Source: Brevundimonas sp.
GTDB lineage: Bacteria; Pseudomonadota; Alphaproteobacteria; Caulobacterales; Caulobacteraceae
Assembly: GCF_027484365.1 (NCBI RefSeq)
Contig: NZ_JAIXTC010000013.1
Coordinates: 1-54,154, forward strand
DNA: 54,154 nucleotides
Reading direction: 5' to 3'
In this document: positions 34,412 to 42,833 of the stretch, piece by piece
Layout: every line of letters starts with the position of its first letter
Numbering within the stretch: position 1 is the stretch's first letter
Notes under the pieces: model-generated
What the model saw: only the letters and a program-made list of their open reading frames with translations
Database searches by the model: none
Told to the model about the DNA's origin: nothing
Made by a program: the position numbers and the translations under genes

Positions 34412-35314
34412 TCAAGGTCCGGCAGTCGCCGCATCGCCGCCCAACACTGTCGCCTCGATCCACCAATCGCCGTGGTTGTCGCGCAGGGCGGCGGCGGCAC
34501 CGGCAGCGGCGGCGGCGTCCTCGAACAGGCCGAAGACGGTCGCCCCCGACCCCGACATCCGGGTCAGCCGTGCGCCGGTCGCCGCCATGGCGGACAGGGC
34601 CGCGCCGATTTCGGGCTCAAGGGCCACGGCGGGCGACTGAAGGTCGTTCCGCTGCCGGGCCAGCCAGTCGATCACGGTCGCGGGCGACCAGTCGGCCGGC
34701 GGGTCGGGACGGTCGGCCGACCTCGTCGCTCCGGCGTCATAGGCGCAATAGACGGCTCCGGTCGGCGACGGGCGACCCGGATTGGCGAGAACCGCGTGGA
34801 GCGGCGGAAGCGCGGGCTCGAAGGTCAGCCGGTCGCCGACGCCTTCCGCCCAGGCGGACCGGGCGGCCAGGCACATGGGACCGTCGGCTCCGACGACACG
34901 CGAGAGACCCGCCAGTTCGGCCTCGGTCAGATGGAGACCCAGAGCCTTCGTAGCGAGCTTCAGGGCGACGCCGGCGTCCGACGACCCGCCGCCCAGTCCC
35001 GCCGCGATCGGAAGCGTCTTCTCCAGGGTGATCGCCAGGGACGGCTCGCCGATGCCCGCCACATGCCCGAGCTCGCGCATGCCCCGCAGGATCAGGTTGT
35101 CGTCATCGCCCGCCAGGGCGGCGGCGAACGGACCGGTGACCGTCAGGGACAGGCGATCCGCGTGGGTCACCCAGACCCGGTCACCGACGTCGGCGAAGGC
35201 CACAAGGCTGGACAGGGGGTGGTAGCCGTCGGAGCCGGGCGCGGCGACATGGAGGAACAGATTGACCTTTGCCGGAGCCAGGGCCGACAGCGTGTCGGGC
35301 CAGGGCGTGGTCAG
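34412..35314 (-). CDS. ispE: 4-diphosphocytidyl-2-C-methyl-D-erythritol kinase
   Basis: The protein is a GHMP kinase of the MEP isoprenoid pathway that phosphorylates CDP-methylerythritol at the 2-position. It has the ALAPAKVNLFLHV N-terminal strand, the ATP loop LPIAAGLGGGSSDAGVAL (shown in full, 18 residues) and the C-terminal MSGSGATVFGLF. Conserved sequence begins within 20 residues of a CTG at 35314. That CTG overlaps the stop of the upstream TPR gene (CTGA), with GGGG/GGAG sequence before it. The only standard start in frame is a GTG at 35395, which would overlap the TPR gene by 85 nt and add Arg-rich sequence. I chose the CTG start; a 300-residue product has normal length. Confidence 0.9.
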   Translation of the reverse strand: MTTPWPDTLSALAPAKVNLFLHVAAPGSDGYHPLSSLVAFADVGDRVWVTHADRLSLTVTGPFAAALAGDDDNLILRGMRELGHVAGIGEPSLAITLEKTLPIAAGLGGGSSDAGVALKLATKALGLHLTEAELAGLSRVVGADGPMCLAARSAWAEGVGDRLTFEPALPPLHAVLANPGRPSPTGAVYCAYDAGATRSADRPDPPADWSPATVIDWLARQRNDLQSPAVALEPEIGAALSAMAATGARLTRMSGSGATVFGLFEDAAAAAGAAAALRDNHGDWWIEATVLGGDAATAGP

Positions 35315-37134
35315 GGCTCCAGCCCCTGGGTCAGCTTGCGCTCCACCTCGGCGCGACGTTCGTCGTCCGGTTCGAGAGTCAGGACGCGGTTCCACTGGAA
35401 GCCCGCCTCGCGCCGCCGTCCCACCTGCCAGTAGGCGTCGCCGAGGTGGTCGTTGATCTCGGCGTTCGCGGGCTCCTTGGTCACGGCGTCTTCAAGGATG
35501 GCGACGGCCGTCTCGAACCGTCCCTGGCGGTAGAGCGCCCAGCCCATACTGTCCTGGATGTTGCCGTTGTCCGGGTCGGCGGCATGGGCGCGGGCGATCA
35601 TCTCGGCGCCCTCGGCGATCCGGGCGCCCGAGTCGACCCAGAGGTAGCCGAGGTAATTCAGATAGGTTGGTTCCTCGGGCTCCGCCTGCAAGGCGGCCCA
35701 CAGCTGGGCCTCGGCCTCGGGAATCCGGCCGAGGGATTCATAGGCGGCGCCGCGCATGAAGCGGATCTGGCCGCTCTGGTTCTCGACATCGAGAAGCGGT
35801 CCGTTCAGCAGGGTCAGCGCCTCTTCGTACCGCTCGAGCTGCAGTAGCTGGCCGGCAGTGACGAAGGCGATGGCCGGGTCGTTCGGGCGGGCCTCGCGCG
35901 CCGTCTGGAAGGCGGCGAGCGCCTCGTCCAGTTGCTGATCCTCGGCCAGGCTCAGGCCGATCGCGACCTGGGCAGCGGCGAAGAGGGGGGCATCGCTGCG
36001 CGGCACCAGGGCCAGGGCCGAACGCGAGGCCTTGTCGAGGTTCGCCTTGGCCAGGGTCTGGCCCAGCAGATAGCGGGTGTCGGCGTCGGGCTTCAGGTTC
36101 AGAGACAGGCGCAGATAGACGACCGCGAACTCGTTTGCATTTTCGTTTGACGCCTGACGGGAGGCGATGATGAGGGCGCGGGCGGCACCGTCCCGGTAGT
36201 CAGCGAGGGCCGGCGGCCGGCCCCGGGCAGCCACACGGGCCCTGGCAGCGACGATGGTCGTATCCTGCGATCCGGCGGCCAGGGTGGTGTCGTAGAAGGC
36301 CAGCGCCTCGGCCCGCTTGCCGCGGCGCTCGAGGAACTCGCCATAGGCGGCGCGGAACAGGGGCGCGGCGCGGGCATCAAGGGCCAGGGCGTGGAGTTCG
36401 GCCTCGGCCTCGTCGAAGCGACGGCGATGCTCCAGCAACTGGGCCTGATGATAGCGGCCGAACAGGACGGTGATCGGGTCCCCGGTCGGATTGGGTTCGG
36501 CGAGGGCCGTGTCCCAGTCCCCGGCGGCGGCAGCGATCCAGGGGCCGATCAGGGCGGCGGCGCGGGCGTGGGGGGCCAGGACCGGGCGGGCCTTCAGCGC
36601 CGCGTTGGCCGTGCGGGCGTCGCCGCCGACGAAGGTCTGGACCACGGACACCAGAGCCCCGGCCTCGGCGATGACGGGCGAGGCGGTTTCGGGATCGGGC
36701 GCGATCCGGGCGGCGACATCGAGATCGCCGGCCAGCAGGGCGGCGGTGAAAGCCTGGTCACGAACCGTCGGCTGTTCCGGGGTCAGGCTCTCCACGGCCC
36801 CGAGATAGACGGCTCCCGTTTCGGCTTCGCCACGGCTCAGCGCCGACCGGCCGGAGAGGTAGAGGCCATAGGCGGTGCGGCCCTCGTCATCGCGCGGCGC
36901 GGGAGACCAGACCCGGGGAATGGCCTCGATGGTCGGCGCGGGCGCCTCGGCCGCCTCGCCGACGGCGATCAGGGGGGCAACCGGCGGCAGGGGCGCGGCG
37001 ACAGCCGGCTCAGGCAGGACATCCTGAATTCGCGGCGCGGGGTCCGCTACCGGCGGCGCCTCCTGCGCGAAGGCGGCAGCCGCCGTCAGGGCGGTGAAGG
37101 CGATGAGGATCGAGCGGAGGGAGGCATGACGCAT
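35311..37134 (-). CDS. Secreted TPR-repeat protein
   Basis: The 607-residue protein has a signal peptide (MRHASLRSILIAFTALTAAAAFAQ), a Pro/Ala-rich segment (residues 25-75), and TPR units through the rest. The clearest are AIAFVTAGQLLQLERYEEAL, IRFMRGAAYESLGRIPEAEA, PTYLNYLGYLWVDSGARIAE, GNIQDSMGWALYRQGRFETA and AEINDHLGDAYWQVGRRREA. It is thus a periplasmic solenoid scaffold. The pattern is like alphaproteobacterial TPR proteins located next to ispE, but the partner is unknown. It shares four bases with the proposed ispE start, so the two genes are probably translated together. Confidence 0.87.
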   Translation of the reverse strand: MRHASLRSILIAFTALTAAAAFAQEAPPVADPAPRIQDVLPEPAVAAPLPPVAPLIAVGEAAEAPAPTIEAIPRVWSPAPRDDEGRTAYGLYLSGRSALSRGEAETGAVYLGAVESLTPEQPTVRDQAFTAALLAGDLDVAARIAPDPETASPVIAEAGALVSVVQTFVGGDARTANAALKARPVLAPHARAAALIGPWIAAAAGDWDTALAEPNPTGDPITVLFGRYHQAQLLEHRRRFDEAEAELHALALDARAAPLFRAAYGEFLERRGKRAEALAFYDTTLAAGSQDTTIVAARARVAARGRPPALADYRDGAARALIIASRQASNENANEFAVVYLRLSLNLKPDADTRYLLGQTLAKANLDKASRSALALVPRSDAPLFAAAQVAIGLSLAEDQQLDEALAAFQTAREARPNDPAIAFVTAGQLLQLERYEEALTLLNGPLLDVENQSGQIRFMRGAAYESLGRIPEAEAQLWAALQAEPEEPTYLNYLGYLWVDSGARIAEGAEMIARAHAADPDNGNIQDSMGWALYRQGRFETAVAILEDAVTKEPANAEINDHLGDAYWQVGRRREAGFQWNRVLTLEPDDERRAEVERKLTQGLEP

Positions 37135-37198
37135 TCCCCGACATTCACCGGCTTATGCGGCGGCGACAAGGCCCAATCCTCCCCCGTCAGGGTCGGGC

Positions 37199-38959
37199 CT
37201 ACATGTTCGGATAGTTCGGACCGCCGCCGCCCTCAGGCGTCGTCCAGACGATGTTCTGTGACGGATCCTTGATGTCACAGGTTTTGCAGTGGACGCAGTT
37301 CTGGGCGTTGATGACGAACTTCGGATCGGTCCGGGCGACCTCGTCCGCGTAGACGACCTCATAGACCCCGGCCGGGCAGTAGAGGCGCGCGGGCTCCCCG
37401 TATTTCGGCAGGTTGACGCGGATCGGCACGGTCGGGTCGATCAGCTTCAGGTGAGCGGGCTGTTCCTCGGCGTGGTTGGTGTTGGAGATGAACACCGACG
37501 ACAGCTTGTCGAAGCTGAGTTTGCCGTCCGGCTTCGGATAGGCGATCGCCTTGTGCTTCGAAGCCGGTTCGGTCGAGGCGGCGTCGGTCTTGGCGTGCTT
37601 CTGCGTTCCGAACAGCGACAGGCCGCCGAAGAGGGTTCCGAACCACATGTCGAAGATACCGAGCGCGCCGCCGACAGTGGTGCCGAACTTCGTCAGCAGG
37701 GGCTTGGCGTTCCGGACGCGTTTCAGCTCCTGATAGACCCAGCTGTTCTCGTAGGCGGTCTGGTATTCGACCAGTTCATCGCCTGCACGCCCCGACATCA
37801 CGGCCTCATAGGCGGCGTCGGCGGCCAGCATGCCGGTCTTCATGGCGTTGTGGCTGCCCTTGATCCGCGGGACGTTCACGAAGCCGGCCGAGCAGCCGAT
37901 CAGGACGCCGCCGGGGAAGCTGAGCTTCGGCACCGACTGGAAACCGCCCTCGGTGATGGCCCGCGCGCCATAGGAGATGCGGGTCCCGCCTTCCAGGTGT
38001 TCGGCGATGGCCGGGTGGTGTTTGAAGCGCTGGAACTCGTCGAACGGAGAGAGGAACGGGTTCTTGTAGTTCAGGTGCACGACGTAGCCGATGGCCACGT
38101 AGTTGTCCCCGAAGTGGTACATGAAGGAGCCGCCGCCGGTGAACTCGTCCAGCGGCCAACCCGTCGTGTGCTGGGCCAGGCCGGGCTGGTGCTTTTCGGG
38201 CGGAACCTGCCACAGTTCCTTGAGGCCGATGCCGTATTTCTGGGGCGACCGGCCGTCCTGCAGCCTGTGCCGCGCGGTGATGGTCTTGGCCAGCGAACCC
38301 CGCACGCCCTCGGCGATGAAGACGTATTTGCCGTGCAGTTCGATGCCCGGCTGGAAGTCGCCGGTCGGGGCGCCGTGCTTGTCGATGCCGAAAACGCCGG
38401 CGACCACGCCCTTCACCCGCCCGGACGGTTCGTCCCAGACGACATGGCTGGCGGCCATGCCAGGATAGATCTCGACGCCCAGACCCTCGGCCTGCTCGCC
38501 CAGCCAGCGTGTGACATTGCCGAGCGAGGCGATGTAGCAGCCGTCGTTATGCATCATGGGCGGCAGCATCGCCATCGGCAGGCTGATCTGGCCCATCGGC
38601 CCGAGGATCATGAACCGGTCCTTCGTGACCGAAGTCTCCAGAGGCGCGCCCATCGCCTTCCAGTCCGGGAACAGCTCGCCCAGCGCCTTCGGGTCGATCA
38701 CAGCGCCGGACAGGATGTGGCCGCCGAGCTCGGCCGACTTCTCCAGCACGGCGACGGAAATCTCCTTCCCGTCCTTCTCCGCGCGTTGTTTCAGGCGGAT
38801 GGCTGCGGCGAGGCCGGCCGGGCCGCCGCCGACGATCAGGACGTCATATTCCATGACCTCGCGCTCGACGCCCTGAAGCGCCTCCAGCGGCGGCAGGTTG
38901 TCGAGGATGGCTTCCTGGGCCGCCGTTTCAACGCCGCCTTCGATCGCTTCCTCGGCCAT
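37199..38959 (-). CDS. Electron transfer flavoprotein-ubiquinone oxidoreductase
   Basis: The 586-residue membrane-associated enzyme passes electrons from ETF (fatty-acid and amino-acid dehydrogenases) to ubiquinone. Visible are the FAD motif DVLIVGGGPAGLAAAIRLKQ, GGHILSGAVIDPKAL, the second FAD region GCSAGFVNVPRIKGSHNAM, and the C-terminal 4Fe-4S ligands in INAQNCVHCKTCDIKDPSQN (shown as NCVHCKTCDIKDP) with the upstream Cys in LYCPAGVYE. It ends in the family-typical GGGGPNYPNM. The N-terminus has about 35 residues before the FAD motif, within normal range. No etfAB genes are in the window. Confidence 0.95.
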   Translation of the reverse strand: MAEEAIEGGVETAAQEAILDNLPPLEALQGVEREVMEYDVLIVGGGPAGLAAAIRLKQRAEKDGKEISVAVLEKSAELGGHILSGAVIDPKALGELFPDWKAMGAPLETSVTKDRFMILGPMGQISLPMAMLPPMMHNDGCYIASLGNVTRWLGEQAEGLGVEIYPGMAASHVVWDEPSGRVKGVVAGVFGIDKHGAPTGDFQPGIELHGKYVFIAEGVRGSLAKTITARHRLQDGRSPQKYGIGLKELWQVPPEKHQPGLAQHTTGWPLDEFTGGGSFMYHFGDNYVAIGYVVHLNYKNPFLSPFDEFQRFKHHPAIAEHLEGGTRISYGARAITEGGFQSVPKLSFPGGVLIGCSAGFVNVPRIKGSHNAMKTGMLAADAAYEAVMSGRAGDELVEYQTAYENSWVYQELKRVRNAKPLLTKFGTTVGGALGIFDMWFGTLFGGLSLFGTQKHAKTDAASTEPASKHKAIAYPKPDGKLSFDKLSSVFISNTNHAEEQPAHLKLIDPTVPIRVNLPKYGEPARLYCPAGVYEVVYADEVARTDPKFVINAQNCVHCKTCDIKDPSQNIVWTTPEGGGGPNYPNM

Positions 38960-39051
38960 GTCGTTTCTCGTTCCTCGTGCGTCTTGTCGTTATCCACTTA
39001 TCGGAAGGTGACGCGAGGGCGGTCAAGGCTTATCCCTGATCGCGTCCAGCC

Positions 39052-39843
39052 ATGAACGCCGAACCCCGAGACATCGCCGCGATCGAAAGCCTGCTCGCCT
39101 TCTGGGCTGACGCAGGGGTGGACGCCTGTTTCGAAGAGGCCGCAGTCGACCGGACCATCGTCGTCGCCCCCGCCCTGAAGGCCGTGACCAGGGCGACGGC
39201 GTCGGTCACGACGGTCGTCGACATGGTCGATGCGACGTCGGACGCGCGCAGACTGGCCAACGGCGCGGACACGATGGAGGCGCTGGCCGAGGCCGCCGCC
39301 GGCTTCAAGGGCTGCGAACTGGTCGGGATGGGCGCCAGGGGCTGTGTCTTCGGTCGCGGCGATCCCCATGCCCCGATCCTGATCATCGGCGAGGCGCCCG
39401 GCGCCGAGGAGGACGCGGCGGGCCAGCCCTTCGTCGGCACGGCCGGCAAGCTGCTCGACCGGATGATCGCGGCGGCGGGGCTGACCGACAGGGTCTACAT
39501 CACCAACACCGTCTTCTGGCGCCCCCCGGGCAACCGCACGCCGACGCCGCAGGAACAGGCGGTCTGCGCCCCGTTCGTGGAGCGGGCCTTCTTACTGATG
39601 AAGCCGAAGGCCGTGCTGCTGCTGGGCGCCGCGGCCGCCAAGGCGGTGCTCAGGACCGACGAGGGCATCATGCGCATGCGCGGCCAGTGGCGGGAGTGGC
39701 GACTGGCGGAGGGCGATGTCTCGGCCCCGGTCATCGCGACCCTGCATCCCGCCTTCCTGCTGAGGCAGCCCCAGGCGAAGCGTCAGGCCTGGGCGGACAT
39801 GCTGGAACTGGCCGTGAGGCTGGACGCCCCGCAAAAGCCGTAG
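39052..39843 (+). CDS. Family-4-type uracil-DNA glycosylase, cluster ligands partly lost
   Basis: The 263-residue protein removes uracil from DNA by family resemblance: GEAPGAEEDAAGQPFVGTAG (residues 113-132), TNTVFWRPPGNRTPT (151-165) and LHPAFLLRQP (231-240). Classical family-4 enzymes hold a 4Fe-4S cluster by four cysteines. Here C88 and C172 remain, but the positions equivalent to the second and third ligands are Val91 (GCELV) and Trp156 (FWRPP). The enzyme may therefore lack the cluster or use C98. It also has an N-terminal extension of about 75 residues. It is divergent from ETF-QO. Confidence 0.85.
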   Translation: MNAEPRDIAAIESLLAFWADAGVDACFEEAAVDRTIVVAPALKAVTRATASVTTVVDMVDATSDARRLANGADTMEALAEAAAGFKGCELVGMGARGCVFGRGDPHAPILIIGEAPGAEEDAAGQPFVGTAGKLLDRMIAAAGLTDRVYITNTVFWRPPGNRTPTPQEQAVCAPFVERAFLLMKPKAVLLLGAAAAKAVLRTDEGIMRMRGQWREWRLAEGDVSAPVIATLHPAFLLRQPQAKRQAWADMLELAVRLDAPQKP

Positions 39844-39987
39844 ACCCGGACATATGGTGTCCATGCCGCTGATGTGATTGAGGAAGTCACAGCTTTGCGG
39901 CATACTTCCGCTTTGACGACCGATCGCAGACCGCGCGTGGCATCCCGAATCGAGACGGGAAACGCGCAGCACGAGGGGGCCGCCGCC

Positions 39988-41727
39988 TTGTTCAGTTTCC
40001 GCCGCCGCGTCCTCCGGGCGCCGACGCTCGCCTTTGTGATGGCCGCCGCATCGGCCGTCGCCCTGCCCGTCATGGCCGCGCCTGAACCCTATGTTTCCAC
40101 GGTCGCTGCCGAGAACTCTGAAGAGGGCGAACAGGGCCTCCGCATCAGCACCAACGCCCTCTCGAACGCCGACCGGCTGAGCTACACCACCGCCTTCGAC
40201 GCCCTGCGTCGGGGTGACCTGGAGACCGCCCGCAATTCGGCGCGTCAGGCCAATGACCGGGTCCTGCTGGGCCAGGTCGAGTTCGAACGGCTGTTCCACC
40301 CCGACTACACTGCGACCTATGATGAACTGGCGGCCTGGCTTCAGGATTATGCCGACCTGCCGAGCGCGCAGAGGGTCTATGCCCTGGCAGAACGTCGCCG
40401 CCCGGACGGCGCCGAGCCGCCGCGCCGCCCGACCGGGGCCTATTTCAGCCGAGCCTGGGACCAGGTGGCTGCGGCCGGGGGCAACTCAGAAGCCGATCCC
40501 GCCAAGGCCGCGCGCGTCGCTCTGAACCGCGACGACCTGCAGGGCGCCGTCAGCCAGGGCGAGCAGATCGGCGACTGGTGGGTCGTGGGTCTCGCCGCGT
40601 GGCGGATGGGCGACTTTCCCCGGTCCTTCACCGCCTTCGAACGCGTCGCCGTCGATCCGACGGAAGACAGCTGGACCCGTGCGGGCGCCGGCGTCTGGGC
40701 CGCCCGCGCAGCTGGTCAGATCGGCCGTCAGGACCGGGTCCAGGAATTCCTGACCCTGTCCGCCCGCTGGCCCGCGACCTTCTACGGCCAGATCGCCCTG
40801 CGTCAGCTGGGACAGGAGCCGACCGTCGTGAACAGCGGCGGCCCGGTTCCCTACGAAGCGGTGGCCCGCACAACACCGTCCAGCGACGGCCCCATCGGCA
40901 TCAACCAGCGCGAGATGGACGAGTTCCTGAACACCGAGCCCCGCGCGCGACGCACGGTGGCCTTCTTCGAGATCGGTCGCGCCGGCGACGCCCGTGACGA
41001 GCTGAGGAACGGCCTGCGCACGGCCAGCGAGCGGACGCGCCGCCTCTGGACCGGGCTCGCCCGCGTGTTGGGACCGCGTCTGGGCGGCGGCAACGGCGGC
41101 GATACGACCCGGATCGACGCGGCCAACTATCCGATGCCGGAGATCGTCCCCGATGGCGGCTGGACGCTGGAACGGTCGCTCGTCTACGCGATCGCCCGCA
41201 AGGAAAGCGCCTTCAACGCCTCCGCCCGTTCACCCGTCGGCGCCTATGGCCTGATGCAGGTGATGCCGTCGACCGCGGCGGAAATGACCGGCGACCGGGG
41301 TTTCGTCTCCAACCCCCGGCGGCTGTTCACGCCGGCGACCAATGTCCGCCTCGGCCAGACCTATGTGAACCGCATGCTCGCGCGGCCGGAGTTCCAGGGC
41401 GACCTGCTGCGCGCCGTGGCCAGCTACAACGCCGGACCGGGACCGATGCTGGGCGCCTTGCGCCGACTGGGATCGAACCCCGATCCCCTGCTGCTGATCG
41501 AGACGATCGACGTGCCCCAGGCCCGCGAATATGTGGAGAAGGTGGTCGCAGCCTACTGGATCTATCAGCGCATGACGGGCGGACCGCTGAATACGCTCGA
41601 CGCCGTCGCGGCCGGCCAGACCCTGGTGCCGATCAGCCTGGACTATGTGGCTCCGCCTCCCGGCGCGACGCCCGCCCCGACCGAGCCGGTTCAGGTGGCG
41701 TCGATGGCGCCGGTCGGGACGCGCTGA
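39988..41727 (+). CDS. Soluble lytic transglycosylase (SLT family)
   Basis: The 579-residue periplasmic enzyme cleaves peptidoglycan glycan strands with 1,6-anhydro ends. An alpha-superhelical region (about residues 30-400) precedes a C-terminal SLT domain. The catalytic Glu is in AIARKESAFNASARSPVGAY, followed by LMQVMPSTAAEMTGD and ASYNAGPGPM. I chose the TTG at 39988 because GAGGGGG lies eight bases upstream and the product then starts with FSFRRRVLRAPTLAFVMAAA, a good signal peptide. A GTG at 39874 would add 38 residues before it. The Pro/Ala-rich C-terminal tail is about 40 residues long. Confidence 0.92.
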   Translation: MFSFRRRVLRAPTLAFVMAAASAVALPVMAAPEPYVSTVAAENSEEGEQGLRISTNALSNADRLSYTTAFDALRRGDLETARNSARQANDRVLLGQVEFERLFHPDYTATYDELAAWLQDYADLPSAQRVYALAERRRPDGAEPPRRPTGAYFSRAWDQVAAAGGNSEADPAKAARVALNRDDLQGAVSQGEQIGDWWVVGLAAWRMGDFPRSFTAFERVAVDPTEDSWTRAGAGVWAARAAGQIGRQDRVQEFLTLSARWPATFYGQIALRQLGQEPTVVNSGGPVPYEAVARTTPSSDGPIGINQREMDEFLNTEPRARRTVAFFEIGRAGDARDELRNGLRTASERTRRLWTGLARVLGPRLGGGNGGDTTRIDAANYPMPEIVPDGGWTLERSLVYAIARKESAFNASARSPVGAYGLMQVMPSTAAEMTGDRGFVSNPRRLFTPATNVRLGQTYVNRMLARPEFQGDLLRAVASYNAGPGPMLGALRRLGSNPDPLLLIETIDVPQAREYVEKVVAAYWIYQRMTGGPLNTLDAVAAGQTLVPISLDYVAPPPGATPAPTEPVQVASMAPVGTR

Positions 41728-41865
41728 GCCCCCTGCACTTCGATGGACTCGGCGTGCCCGGGTCCACAGAGTCCAAATCTTGATCGTCTGAGCTAAGACC
41801 CAGCGGCAACATACGGATTTATATAATTTTTTCTAGCACCGCCCGCGCCTTGGCGGCCGTGCACC

Positions 41866-42003
41866 TTAGAGAATGCTGCCCACGAGCGAGGCGCACAGGC
41901 AGCAACCGACGAGGATGAAGACGCCATAGGTCATCAGCGTCGGGCGACGCTGTGCGGCCTGCGGGGGAGCGACATTCGGGGCGGTCGTCGGGTGCGAGGA
42001 CAT
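41866..42003 (-). CDS. Small single-span membrane protein
   Basis: A 45-residue product (MSSHPTTAPNVAPPQAAQRR..., ending in a hydrophobic helix TYGVFILVGCCLCASLVGSIL, given as TYGVFILVGCCLC then ASLVGSIL) would span the inner membrane once, with a Pro/Ala-rich cytoplasmic N-tail. It lies 89 bp downstream of the GST gene. The RBS is weak. The same frame stays open upstream through the GST gene in another frame, so only this part has protein-like character. Function unknown. Confidence 0.5.
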   Translation of the reverse strand: MSSHPTTAPNVAPPQAAQRRPTLMTYGVFILVGCCLCASLVGSIL

Positions 42004-42092
42004 GGCGAAGGGGTCTCGGGTTCGATCGGGACCGTAACGCCGTTCCCTTAAGGGCTCGTTCGCAGGTCTCGTTAATCGGCAGTGACGCTGAC

Positions 42093-42764
42093 CTAAGGCC
42101 GAACCGTGACAGCCAGTTCCGTCCATTCGAGGAAGTCCGGCTGCTGTAGCAACGCGGCAACATATGTGGCCGCAACGCCATCGACGTCGCCGTGGGCCGC
42201 CAGATCGATCTGATAGTGGCGGAAGCGCGTGGCCAGGGGGGTGAAGAAGGCGTCGGGCATCGACCAGTCGCCGAACAGCCAGGGACCGCCCGCGCCGAAC
42301 CGCTCTCGCATCTCCCGCACGATCGACACGAAGCGGCGGACGTCGGCAGCGACCGTCTCGCTGGTCGGGGTCGGGGCGCGGTCGGGGCCGACCATTGTGT
42401 GGATGACGCCCGCCGCGTCCGGCCCCATGCTGCATTCGTTGCGCAGAGCCCCGAAACCGGAATGCATCTCGCAGGCGACCGAACGGGCCAGCCAGCGGGC
42501 ATGGGCGTCGGCGGGCCACAGCTTCGCCTGCGGGAATCGCTCGGCGGCGAAGACGCAGATCGCCATCGAGTCCCAGATGGTCACCCCCTCGACCTTCAGG
42601 ACCGGCACCTTGCCGGTCGGCGAGTGCTCGGCGAGGGCGGCAGCCGAGTCCGGCCCGTACAGCGGGACCTCGCGGACGGTGAATTCCGCCCCGCAGCGCT
42701 TGAGCACCAGCCAGGGACGCAGCGACCAGGTCGAGAAGGCGATGTTGCCGACGATCAATTCCAA
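42093..42764 (-). CDS. Glutathione S-transferase family protein
   Basis: The 223-residue protein has an N-terminal thioredoxin-like domain (MELIVGNIAFSTWSLRPWLV, with the catalytic Ser region in FSTWSLRPW; cis-Pro in GKVPVLKVEG; DSMAICVFAAERFP) and a C-terminal all-helical domain ending in LEWTELAVTVRP. This is a cytoplasmic GST of the zeta/beta-like bacterial type. It is divergent from purB. Substrate not determinable. Confidence 0.88.
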   Translation of the reverse strand: MELIVGNIAFSTWSLRPWLVLKRCGAEFTVREVPLYGPDSAAALAEHSPTGKVPVLKVEGVTIWDSMAICVFAAERFPQAKLWPADAHARWLARSVACEMHSGFGALRNECSMGPDAAGVIHTMVGPDRAPTPTSETVAADVRRFVSIVREMRERFGAGGPWLFGDWSMPDAFFTPLATRFRHYQIDLAAHGDVDGVAATYVAALLQQPDFLEWTELAVTVRP

Positions 42765-42833
42765 GGTGGTTCTCCCCGCGATGACGCCGACTTTCCTTGA
42801 CAGATTCGGCCCGGAAAGCCTTTACCCGCGCCC

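Noticed and set aside
38990..38998. DnaA-box-like TTATCCACT
   Set aside because: A single 8/9 match next to ETF-QO, with no cluster, AT-rich unwinding region or origin genes.
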